Source of the DNA: Clostridiales bacterium UBA3705
GTDB lineage: Bacteria > Bacillota_A > Clostridia > Oscillospirales > Oscillospiraceae
DNA length: 6,624 nt
Reading direction: 5' to 3'
Assembly (NCBI GenBank): GCA_002372735.1
Contig: DFIE01000162.1
Location: 1 to 6,624, forward strand
This document shows, one piece after another, positions 1 through 5,453 of the stretch; position 1 is the stretch's first letter, and each line of letters opens with the position of its first letter. Below the pieces are notes generated by a model. That model had not been told where the DNA came from and made no database searches. It worked only from the letters and a program-made list of their open reading frames with translations. Made by a program: the position numbers and the translations under genes.

Positions 1-850
1 CGTGGTCGATGAGCAGCTCGGCATTGACCCCGAAGAGCCGGTAGAGCAGGGCCGGGTTGTGGTACTGGTCCGGCCGGCCCAGGCTGCAGCGGGCGATGTC
101 CCCCATGGTGTGCAGGCCCACGGAGGCCAGCTTTTTGGCGTAGCCCGGGCCCACCCGCCAGAAGTCGGTGAGGGGCTGGTGGTCCCACAGCCGGGTGCGG
201 TAGCCCATCTCGTCCAGCTGGGCGATGCGGGCGCCGTGCTCGTCCGGCTCGGCGTGCTTGGCCAGGATGTCCATGGCCACCTTGCACAGGTAGAGATTGG
301 TGCCGATGCCGCAGGTGGCTGTGATGCCGGTGCGGCGTTAGATCTCCCCCATGATCCGGGTGGCGAGCTGCCGGGGGGTGTCGGAGTAGGTGCGGCGGTA
401 GTGGGTGAGCTCCAGAAAGACCTCGTCGATAGAGTAGACGTGGATGTCCTCCGGGGCGACAAACTGCAGATAGATCTGATAGATGCCGGCGCTGGTGTCC
501 ATATAGTGCTGCATCTGGGGCGGGGCGACCAAAAAGTCCAGGGCCAGGGCGGGGTTGCGCTCCAGCGCCTGCACGTCACAGGAGCTGCCGGTAAACTGCC
601 CTCCCGGGGCCCGGAGCTGCCGCCGCCGGTTGATCTGGCGGACCCTTTCCCGGATCTCAAAGAGCCGGGCCCGGCCGGGGATGCCGTAGGCCCGCAGGGA
701 GGGGGACACGGCCAGGCAGATGGTTTTGTCAGTGCGGCTTTCGTCTGCCACCACCAGATGGGTGCCCATGGGGTCCAGCCCCCGCTGGGCGCACTCCACG
801 GAGGCGTAGAAGGACTTCAGGTCAATGGCCAGGCAGCACCGCTGCTCCAT
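1..850 (-). pseudogene. UvrX/UmuC-like Y-family DNA polymerase, interrupted by an in-frame stop and cut by the window edge
   Basis: This frame encodes a translesion (Y-family) DNA polymerase of the UvrX/UmuC-like type common in Firmicutes. These enzymes copy past damaged template bases. The N-terminus carries DLKSFYASVE (first metal-binding Asp, D10), then DESRTDKTICLAVSPSL and YGIPGRARLFEI, then YSIDEVFLE with the catalytic D142/E143 pair. Codon 171 is TAA (bases 338-340). Beyond it the same frame continues for 112 residues of typical family sequence: TGITATCGIGTNLYLCKVAM, a helix-hairpin-helix-like FWRVGPGYAKKL, and TMGDIARCSLG. Homologs usually have Tyr after GEI, so the simplest event is TAC or TAT to TAA, without a frameshift. 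I chose the ATG at 848-850 because GGGGAGG lies 8 nt upstream; an in-frame GTG at 857-859 is too close to that site. The C-terminal part lies beyond base 1; family members are about 400-500 residues. It could be a recent pseudogene, a sequencing error or, less likely, a readthrough gene. The family assignment is firm; the broken status is less so. Confidence 0.82.
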
Positions 851-885
851 GCCGCACACCTCCCCGTTTGGCGTTGGTTGTGCTT

Positions 886-914
886 ATTATACGCAAGAAT
901 CCGCAAAAAATCAA
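886..914 (-). promoter_or_regulatory. Sigma-A-type promoter for the Y-family polymerase gene
   Basis: On the minus strand a perfect TATAAT (886-891) is preceded, with a 17-bp spacer, by TTGATT (909-914), followed by an A+T-rich spacer start. Transcription should begin near 879-880, leaving a leader of about 30 nt before the ATG at 850. The -35 box begins 3 bp after the stop codon of the upstream phosphatase gene (918-920). The polymerase can therefore be expressed independently of that gene. No GAAC-N4-GTTC LexA box is visible around the promoter. Confidence 0.75.
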
Positions 915-917
915 TCA

Positions 918-1403
918 CTATCGCCGGCGGGAGGGGGGGTCGCCGGGGAGGCGGTCAGCGGGGGCAGGGGAAAGCTCCTCCAGCAGGGCCAGGCAGCCCC
1001 GGTGGATGTCGTCCCAGGCGGTTTCAAAGTCGCCGGTGTACCAGGGGTCGGCCACCTCCCGGTCAGGCAGCAGCAGGCGGACCTTTCCCGCCGGATCGCT
1101 GCCCAGAATCCGCAGCATATTGCGCAGATTCCACCGGTCCATGCCGATGAGCAGATCATACCGGTCGTAATCGGCCCGGCGCAGCTGCACCGCCCGCTTG
1201 CCGGCGCAGGAGATGCCGTGCCGGGCCAGGATCGCCCTGGCGGGAGGATACACCGGGTTGCCGATCTCCTCGGTGGAGGTGGCCGCCGAGGCCACGGCAA
1301 TGCGCCCCTCCAGCCCCGCCTGACGCACCAGCTGCGCCATGATAAATTCCGCCATGGGCGACCGGCAGATGTTGCCGTGGCAGACAAACAGGATTCGTAA
1401 CAT
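918..1403 (-). CDS. Low-molecular-weight protein tyrosine phosphatase
   Basis: Complete 161-residue cytosolic phosphatase of the LMW-PTP family (usual length about 150-165). The active-site loop C-X5-R-S is present as VCHGNICRS near the N-terminus, with nucleophile C8 and phosphate-binding R14. The general acid is D119 in the ADPWYTGDFETAW segment, matching the family's DP motif near the C-terminus. Ile occupies position 12 of the loop. The Bacillus arginine phosphatase YwlE has Thr there, so I infer phosphotyrosine rather than phosphoarginine specificity. The thioredoxin-linked arsenate reductase cysteine pair is not evident. I chose the ATG at 1401-1403 because it gives MLRILFVCHGN, the usual family start, with GAGG 11 nt upstream; a GTG at 1413-1415 overlaps that site. 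The C-terminus (about residues 145-161) is a Pro/Arg-rich tail beyond the fold. The gene lies 93 bp downstream of the aconitase, with no terminator or clear promoter between them. In bacteria such enzymes often act on tyrosine kinases of capsule export, but no such kinase is in the window. Confidence 0.93.
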   Translation of the reverse strand: MLRILFVCHGNICRSPMAEFIMAQLVRQAGLEGRIAVASAATSTEEIGNPVYPPARAILARHGISCAGKRAVQLRRADYDRYDLLIGMDRWNLRNMLRILGSDPAGKVRLLLPDREVADPWYTGDFETAWDDIHRGCLALLEELSPAPADRLPGDPPSRRR

Positions 1404-1435
1404 TTTTGATTGCACCTCACTCAGAATGCAGCCAA

Positions 1436-1469
1436 CGGGCAGCCGGAGAACGGGAGAACCCCCTGCCCG
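1436..1469 (-). promoter_or_regulatory. Inverted repeat in the aconitase-phosphatase spacer
   Basis: On the minus strand CGGGCAG (1463-1469) pairs perfectly with CTGCCCG (1436-1442), enclosing 20 nt in which GGG can pair with CCC around TTCT. A tandem GGAGAAC/GGGAGAAC repeat on the plus strand creates the inner arm. No U-run follows, so it is not a standard terminator. It could be an intercistronic RNA structure that affects processing, or chance in GC-rich DNA. The rest of the 93-bp spacer shows nothing except the Shine-Dalgarno site of the phosphatase. Confidence 0.35.
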
Positions 1470-1496
1470 ATTGCCTGTTCCGCAATTGCCCGGCCG

Positions 1497-3458
1497 TCAA
1501 TCCCCCGACTGCCGGGCCAGGAGGGCCTGCAGGTGGCGCAGGCGGCCGCCGGAGAGCAGGATCTCGATCTCATGGGCCGTCAGGTCCAGCACCGTCTCGA
1601 ATTCGTACCCCCGGGTCAGATTCCACACCCGCACCCGGCCGGTGGGCAGCTGCTGCCGCAGATTCTCGATCCGCAGGGCGTCCCCCTGGGCCACCCGGTC
1701 GTAGTCTTCCTTGCTTGCAAAGAGCATGGGGATCACCCCGTGGTTGACCAGGTTGCCCTTGTGAATCCGGGCAATGGACTTGGCAATCACGCACCGGACC
1801 CCCAGATACATGGGGTTGATGGCCGCGTGCTCCCGGGAGGAGCCCTGGCCGTAGTTCTCCCCGCCCACGATGATGCTGCTGCCCAGGGCCTTGGCCCGGG
1901 CCGCAAAGTCCGGCGCGTAGCGGTGGAAGCAGTACCGGCTCATCAGCGGGATGTTGGAGCGCATGGAGGAGAACTCCGCGCTGGCCGGGGTGATGTCGTC
2001 TGTGGAGACGTGGTCCAGGGTCTTCAGACTCACCGGCGCCTGCAGCACCGGGCCGGGAATCTCCGGCAGGGGCAGGGGCTGAATGTTCGGCCCCCGCACA
2101 AGCTCCACCCGGGCCGCCTCCTCCGGCGGCAGGGGCGGCAGAAGGAGGCCGTCGTCGGTCAGATAGGTCTCCGGCTCGGTGATGCGGCCAAGCCGCTCCA
2201 CCCCGGGGCCCATGACCTCCGCCGCGGTGGCAAAGGTGCCCATCACCGCCGTGGCCGCCGCGGATTCCGGGCTGACCAGGTAGATCTCCGCCGTGGGATT
2301 GCCGGCCCGGCCCTTGAAGTTCCGGTTGGAGGTGCGCACCGCCACCCCGTTGGTGGGCGGCGTCTGGCCGATGGCGCAGCAGGGGCCGCAGGCGATCTCC
2401 AGGATCCGGACCCCGGCCTGCACCAGAATGTCCAGATACCCGTCCCGCAGCAGCTCCCGGTAGGTCTGCCGGGAGGCCAGGCCCAGGGTGCACTGGACGT
2501 CCTCGTGCACCCGCCGGCCCCGGAGCACCTCCGCCGCCTTGGCCACGTCGGCATAGCTGGTGTTGGTGCACGAGCCGATGAACACCTGCTGCACCTTCTT
2601 TTTTGGCACCTCTGCCAGGGGGCGGACGTTGTCAGGCAGGTGGGGGCAGGCCATCAGCGGGCCCAGGGTGCTGAGATCCAGGTCAATGGTCTCGTCGTAT
2701 TCCGCGTCCGGGTCCGGCAGCAGGGGGAGATAGTCCTCCGGCCGGCCCTGGGCGGTGAGAAAGCGCCGCACCTGCTCGTCCGCCGGGAAGATGGAGCTGG
2801 TGGCCCCCAGCTCCGCCCCCATGTTGGCAATGGTGGCCCGCTGGGGCACCTCCAGGGTCTGTACCCCGGGGCCCACGTACTCGTACACCTTGCCCAGGCC
2901 GCCCTTCACCGTCTGCCGGCGGAGCAGCTCCAGAATGACCTCCTTGGCGTTCACCCCGGGAGCCAGCCGGCCGGTGAGCCGGACCCGGACGATTTTGGGC
3001 ATTTTCAGCCCCATGGGCACCCCGGTCATGGCCGCGGCCACGTCCATGCCCCCCACCCCGATGCAGAGCATACCGATGGCCCCGCCGTGGGGGGTGTGGC
3101 TGTCGCCGCCCATGGCCAGCGCCCCGGGCTTGCCGAAGCGGGCCATGTGCACCGCGTGGCAGACGCCGTTGCCGGGCCGGGAGAGCCAGACGCCGTAGCG
3201 CCGGGCAGCGGACTGGAGATAGATGTGGTCGTCCGGGGTCATGCTGTTGACGTAAAGCAGATTGTGGTCCAGATAGCTGACGCTGCACCGGGTGCGCACC
3301 CTGGGCAGGCCCACCGCCTCAAAGGCCAGGTAGGTCATCACGGCGTTGATGTCGTGGGTCAGGGTCTGGTCCACCCGGACAAAGATCTCCTCCCCGGGAA
3401 GCATCTGCCCGGAGACCAGATGCGACCGCAGGAGCTTGCGGGTTAAGGCTTCGCCCAT
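1497..3458 (-). CDS. Aconitate hydratase (single-chain aconitase)
   Basis: Encodes a complete 653-residue aconitase, which interconverts citrate and isocitrate via cis-aconitate in the cytosol using a [4Fe-4S] cluster. The three cluster cysteines are visible: C297 in IGSCTNTSYAD, and C357 and C360 in IACGPCCAIGQ. Other landmarks are DQTLTHD (30-36), GGDSHTPHGGAIG (about 117-129), SNRNFKGRAGNP (377-388) and the C-terminal swivel domain from about residue 478 (LDHVSTDDITPASAEF). The active-site loop GQGSSREHAAINP lies at about 537-549. The order and length fit the compact, about 650-residue aconitase family with large and small domains on one chain, rather than the split LeuC/LeuD isopropylmalate isomerase or the about 900-residue AcnA. 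An upstream in-frame ATG (3531-3533) falls inside the terminator hairpin and is rejected. The ATG at 3456-3458 has AGGAGG 7 nt upstream. No citrate synthase or isocitrate dehydrogenase is nearby. The only promoter candidate (TTGCCA, 15 bp, TACAAA) is weak. Homoaconitase or methylisocitrate dehydratase activity is less likely but cannot be excluded. Confidence 0.94.
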   Translation of the reverse strand: MGEALTRKLLRSHLVSGQMLPGEEIFVRVDQTLTHDINAVMTYLAFEAVGLPRVRTRCSVSYLDHNLLYVNSMTPDDHIYLQSAARRYGVWLSRPGNGVCHAVHMARFGKPGALAMGGDSHTPHGGAIGMLCIGVGGMDVAAAMTGVPMGLKMPKIVRVRLTGRLAPGVNAKEVILELLRRQTVKGGLGKVYEYVGPGVQTLEVPQRATIANMGAELGATSSIFPADEQVRRFLTAQGRPEDYLPLLPDPDAEYDETIDLDLSTLGPLMACPHLPDNVRPLAEVPKKKVQQVFIGSCTNTSYADVAKAAEVLRGRRVHEDVQCTLGLASRQTYRELLRDGYLDILVQAGVRILEIACGPCCAIGQTPPTNGVAVRTSNRNFKGRAGNPTAEIYLVSPESAAATAVMGTFATAAEVMGPGVERLGRITEPETYLTDDGLLLPPLPPEEAARVELVRGPNIQPLPLPEIPGPVLQAPVSLKTLDHVSTDDITPASAEFSSMRSNIPLMSRYCFHRYAPDFAARAKALGSSIIVGGENYGQGSSREHAAINPMYLGVRCVIAKSIARIHKGNLVNHGVIPMLFASKEDYDRVAQGDALRIENLRQQLPTGRVRVWNLTRGYEFETVLDLTAHEIEILLSGGRLRHLQALLARQSGD

Positions 3459-3477
3459 CCGGGGCCCTCCTCTCCTG

Positions 3478-3497
3478 CCGGGCAGAGACCTGCCCGG
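3478..3497 (-). promoter_or_regulatory. Hairpin just upstream of the aconitase ribosome binding site
   Basis: On the minus strand CCGGGCAG and CTGCCCGG form a perfect 8-bp stem with a 4-nt GTCT loop. It ends 6 nt before the AGGAGG ribosome binding site (3466-3471), which itself lies 7 nt before the start codon. The hairpin leaves the binding site unpaired, so it could stabilise the mRNA 5' end or serve as a binding site. It does not resemble a CAGUGN iron-responsive loop. Its role is inferred. Confidence 0.5.
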
Positions 3498-3522
3498 GAA
3501 TCTGAATTTGTATGCCGGCCTT

Positions 3523-3560
3523 GAAAATGGCAAAGCCCGCCCCCTGGGGGGCAGGCTTTG
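3523..3560 (-). terminator. Rho-independent terminator of the zinc-ribbon operon
   Basis: Beginning 10 nt after the stop codon at 3571-3573, the minus strand forms CAAAGCCTGCCCC / GGGGCGGGCTTTG. This is a stem of about 12-13 pairs with one G-U wobble and a very short loop, followed by CCATTTTC. The wobble becomes a C-A mismatch when read on the plus strand, so the element is oriented for minus-strand transcription. The U-run is short (four), but stem strength and position support termination. It separates the zinc-ribbon genes from the aconitase. Confidence 0.75.
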
Positions 3561-3570
3561 GTGGGATCAC

Positions 3571-4005
3571 TCAGAAGGCGCGCTCGATTTCTCGCATCAG
3601 GCTGCCGCCCATGGCCGCAATGATGATAATCACGATCACCGCAATGACAATGGCAATGATCTGGAAAATCAGCTGCAGCTTGGCAAAGTTCTTGGTGGAG
3701 CCCTTGGTGCTGCTGAACATGATGATGGTGCCGATCAGCGGCAGCACAGACAGCAGCATCAGCCAGCCAAACCAGGCACCGGCGGAGGTGACAGGCTCGG
3801 GCTGCTGGATCACGTTGACCTGGGGGGCGTACACCGGCTGGGCCGGGGCGGGGGCAGGGGCGGATGCAGGCTGGAAGGTGTAGTTGTTCTGGGGTGCGCG
3901 GCTTTCGCCGTAGGACGGTGCGGCGGCCTCTACCCGGGCGCCGCAGCTGTTGCAGAAGCTGACCCCGTCCCGCAGCTCAGCACCGCATTTTCTGCAATAG
4001 GTCAT
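3571..4005 (-). CDS. Small zinc-ribbon protein with two membrane segments
   Basis: Function unknown; 144 residues. The N-terminus is a zinc ribbon (C4, C7, C18, C21; spacing C-X2-C-X10-C-X2-C, as in YCRKCGAELRDG...FCNSCG). A low-complexity Pro/Ala/Gln linker follows (about 25-72, including PASAPAPAPAQP). Then come two hydrophobic segments: about 77-98 (AWFGWLMLLSVLPLIGTIIMF) and about 109-132, which is extremely rich in Ile/Val. A short charged tail (MREIERAF) ends the protein. The likely topology is a helical hairpin with the zinc ribbon and tail in the cytoplasm. Two in-frame ATGs lie 6 nt apart. I prefer the inner one (4003-4005), since AAGGAG is 9 nt upstream of it but only 3 nt from the outer one at 4009-4011. 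It follows the BIG2 protein gene by 47 nt and is probably cotranscribed, and both proteins carry the same ribbon spacing. Such 'zinc ribbon plus membrane' proteins are common in Clostridia and mostly uncharacterised. Confidence 0.88.
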   Translation of the reverse strand: MTYCRKCGAELRDGVSFCNSCGARVEAAAPSYGESRAPQNNYTFQPASAPAPAPAQPVYAPQVNVIQQPEPVTSAGAWFGWLMLLSVLPLIGTIIMFSSTKGSTKNFAKLQLIFQIIAIVIAVIVIIIIAAMGGSLMREIERAF

Positions 4006-4033
4006 GGTCATTCTCTCCTTTTCTCAATTGCCA

Positions 4034-4047
4034 CGCCCCGAGGGGCG
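4034..4047 (-). promoter_or_regulatory. Short GC hairpin between the two zinc-ribbon genes
   Basis: CGCCCCTCGGGGCG on the minus strand is a near-perfect inverted repeat (CGCCC-CTCG-GGGCG) in the 47-nt intercistronic gap, 5 nt after the upstream stop codon. It is followed by TGGCAATTGAG rather than a U-run, so it is unlikely to be a full terminator. It may attenuate transcription or protect the upstream message from decay. Confidence 0.4.
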
Positions 4048-4052
4048 GTGAA

Positions 4053-5234
4053 TCACTCGCGGAAGTTGCAGCGCACAATGCAGGTGGCGCTCACCCCGTC
4101 CACCGTGGCGGTGACGTTGGTGGTGCCCTTGCCTACGGCGGTGACGTGGCCGTCGCTGTCAACGGTGGCAATGCTCTCGTCCTGGGAGGCCCACTCCACC
4201 TGGGCGCCCTCGGGCAGGTTGTCCAGCAGCAGGACGGTGCTCTCGCCGGCTTCAAAGAAGGTGATATCGTCCTGGCGCATCCGGAAGCCCGCCGCCTGGG
4301 TGTCGGCAGGGGCCTCAGTGGTCTCGGGCAGGGTGCAGGTGACGGCGCACTGGGCGGTGATCTCCCCGCAGGTGACGGTGATCACCGCGGAGCCGCTGCC
4401 CACGGCGGTGACCACGCCGGTGCTGCCCACCTTGGCCACGGTCTCGTCGCTGGAGGCAAAGGTGACCGGGTCGGTGCAGTCGGCAGGCTCCAGGGTGGCA
4501 ACCAGCTGGGTGGTCTGGCCGGCCTCGGTAAAGGTCAGGCTCTGCTCGCTGAGTACCACGGCCTTGCAGGCCACGGTGGCCTGGGTGGTCTCGGTGGGGG
4601 CGGCAGTGGTCTCGGGGATCTGCTGGGCCTGGTCGCGGTACTCCAGCAGCTTGTCATAGATGGGGATGTCCAGCAGCTTGGTCTTCCAGGCCAGGTAGCT
4701 GCCGCCGATGGCCAGGGTGAGCAGCAGCAGCAGGGTGCTGAACACCAGCAGCCCCCTGGGCACACGGCCCCGGTCCTTGGCGGGCCTGGGCTCCGGCTGG
4801 GGCGGACGGGTCACCTTGGCAGGGGCAGGGGTGGCTGCCCGGCGGGGAACCAGCGGGGTCTCGTCGGGCTGGGGCGCGGGCTCCGGCGCGGCGGGGGCGG
4901 CCACGGGGGTGCGGCCGGCCTTCAGATCCTTTTGGGCCTTCTTTTCCATCTTTTTGCGGAGCTTCTCCTGCTTGCGGGCGGCCTCGGCCTCTTCAAAGAG
5001 GCGCTCCTCCTCGGCATCCCGGAGCAGCTGCTCGTCCTTTTGGCGGCGGCGGGCCTCCTGCTCGGCCTCCTTCCGCTCGGCCCGGCGCTGCCGACGCTCG
5101 GCCTCGGTGATGCGGCGACGCTGGACGCCGGTCTCCGCCTCTACCACCTGGGGGGCGGTGCCGCACAGGGGGCACTTGGCCAGGGTGGTGTCGTAGAGCT
5201 GCCCGCAGTTGGGACATACGTTTTTGTTGATCAT
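4053..5234 (-). CDS. Zinc-ribbon, coiled-coil, single-pass membrane protein with two extracellular BIG2 (Ig-like) domains
   Basis: Function unknown; 393 residues. Domains in order: a zinc ribbon (C7, C10, C21, C24; CPNCGQLYD...CPLCG); a highly charged Glu/Arg/Lys region at about 38-108 that should form a long helix or coiled coil; a Pro/Ala-rich linker (109-158); a basic stretch then a membrane segment at about 161-183 (LLVFSTLLLLLTLAIGGSYL); a Thr/Pro stalk (PETTAAPTETTQAT); a BIG2 domain at about 224-300 (VTFASSDETVAKVGSTGVVTAVGSGSAVITVTCG); a second stalk (PETTEAP); and a second BIG2 domain at about 317-389. Positive charges before the membrane segment suggest an N-in, C-out topology. BIG2 domains usually mediate adhesion or surface scaffolding. 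Seven cysteines lie in the extracellular half (residues 223, 253, 289, 296, 300, 385, 389). I chose the ATG at 5232-5234 because GGAGGG lies 7 nt upstream; the 39 upstream in-frame codons overlap the promoter. It is the first gene of a probable two-gene operon with the small zinc-ribbon protein. Confidence 0.9.
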   Translation of the reverse strand: MINKNVCPNCGQLYDTTLAKCPLCGTAPQVVEAETGVQRRRITEAERRQRRAERKEAEQEARRRQKDEQLLRDAEEERLFEEAEAARKQEKLRKKMEKKAQKDLKAGRTPVAAPAAPEPAPQPDETPLVPRRAATPAPAKVTRPPQPEPRPAKDRGRVPRGLLVFSTLLLLLTLAIGGSYLAWKTKLLDIPIYDKLLEYRDQAQQIPETTAAPTETTQATVACKAVVLSEQSLTFTEAGQTTQLVATLEPADCTDPVTFASSDETVAKVGSTGVVTAVGSGSAVITVTCGEITAQCAVTCTLPETTEAPADTQAAGFRMRQDDITFFEAGESTVLLLDNLPEGAQVEWASQDESIATVDSDGHVTAVGKGTTNVTATVDGVSATCIVRCNFRE

Positions 5235-5249
5235 ATCGATTCCCTCCGT

Positions 5250-5277
5250 CCGGCGGAAAATCGGAACCTTTCGCCGG
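5250..5277 (-). promoter_or_regulatory. Leader hairpin before the BIG2 protein ribosome binding site
   Basis: On the minus strand CCGGCG (5272-5277) pairs with CGCCGG (5250-5255), and the stem extends inward through AAA/TTT with a bulged C. It ends 2 nt before the GGAGGG ribosome binding site (5242-5247) and lies within a leader of about 70 nt. A U-run precedes rather than follows the hairpin, so it is not a terminator. It resembles in position the hairpin before the aconitase gene. Confidence 0.45.
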
Positions 5278-5310
5278 AAAAAACTTGGTCTTACTCGCAT
5301 AGTTTTACTT

Positions 5311-5339
5311 ATTATAGCACCAATCGACCTGTTACGCAA
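5311..5339 (-). promoter_or_regulatory. Promoter of the zinc-ribbon/BIG2 operon
   Basis: On the minus strand TGCTATAAT gives a perfect -10 (5311-5316) with the extended TG motif, 17 bp from a TTGCGT -35 (5334-5339, four of six matches to consensus). The predicted start is near 5304, giving a leader of about 70 nt. It is divergent from the fucO promoter, with about 70 bp between the two -35 and -10 regions. Confidence 0.75.
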
Positions 5340-5374
5340 GAGGAAATTCACGCCCGGCCAGACTACACCGCATA

Positions 5375-5392
5375 TTCACAAACTGTTCAAAC
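5375..5392 (+). promoter_or_regulatory. Direct repeat at the fucO -35 position, candidate activator site
   Basis: TTCACAAAC (5375-5383) and TTCAAAC (5386-5392) form an imperfect direct repeat separated by TG. Relative to a transcription start near 5424 they span about -49 to -32, where the -35 box would be and where class II activators bind. TTCACAA matches one half of a redox-sensor Rex operator, but the inverted second half is absent. The regulatory role is inferred. Confidence 0.3.
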
Positions 5393-5408
5393 TTTTTGCT
5401 GTCAGCTG

Positions 5409-5417
5409 TGCTATAAT
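5409..5417 (+). promoter_or_regulatory. fucO: Extended -10 promoter of fucO
   Basis: TGCTATAAT contains a perfect -10 (5412-5417) with the extended TG element. At a 17-bp spacing the -35 would be AAACTT (5389-5394), a poor match. The leader is about 30 nt, A+T-rich (ATATATATTTG), and leads to GGAGG (5440-5444), 9 nt before the start codon. Confidence 0.7.
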
Positions 5418-5453
5418 GTCCGCGACAAAATATATATTTGGAGGTCATTCTTT

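Noticed and set aside
2..1150. Long plus-strand open frame of 382 codons at the left edge
   Set aside because: It is antisense to the polymerase and phosphatase frames, whose products have clear family motifs. The Gly/Ala/His/Pro-rich translation is typical of a shadow frame in GC-rich DNA.
1410..3446. Plus-strand open frame of 678 codons opposite the aconitase
   Set aside because: The length matches the antisense extended frame by coincidence. The protein is low-complexity, without recognisable domains, and no ribosome binding site precedes it.
3506..3530. Promoter for the aconitase (TTGCCA, 15 bp, TACAAA, minus strand)
   Set aside because: The spacer is too short and the -10 matches only four of six positions. 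It may still be real, since a terminator lies just upstream, but the evidence is too weak for an entry.
4034..4047. Terminator between the two zinc-ribbon genes
   Set aside because: The stem is short and no U-run follows in either direction. It was listed only as a hairpin.
5235..5351. 39 extra N-terminal codons for the BIG2 protein, including an ATG at 5298-5300
   Set aside because: The region contains the promoter and leader hairpin, no ribosome binding site precedes those start codons, and the zinc ribbon starts directly after the ATG at 5234.
5375..5392. Full Rex redox operator
   Set aside because: Only one TTCACAA half-site is present. The second copy is in direct, not inverted, orientation, so it was kept only as a generic candidate site.
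4146..5453. Upstream extension of the fucO frame, giving a 818-residue fusion
   Set aside because: The added part is antisense to the BIG2 gene and crosses both promoters. fucO has its own promoter, GGAGG site and the family-typical start MADRIVLN.
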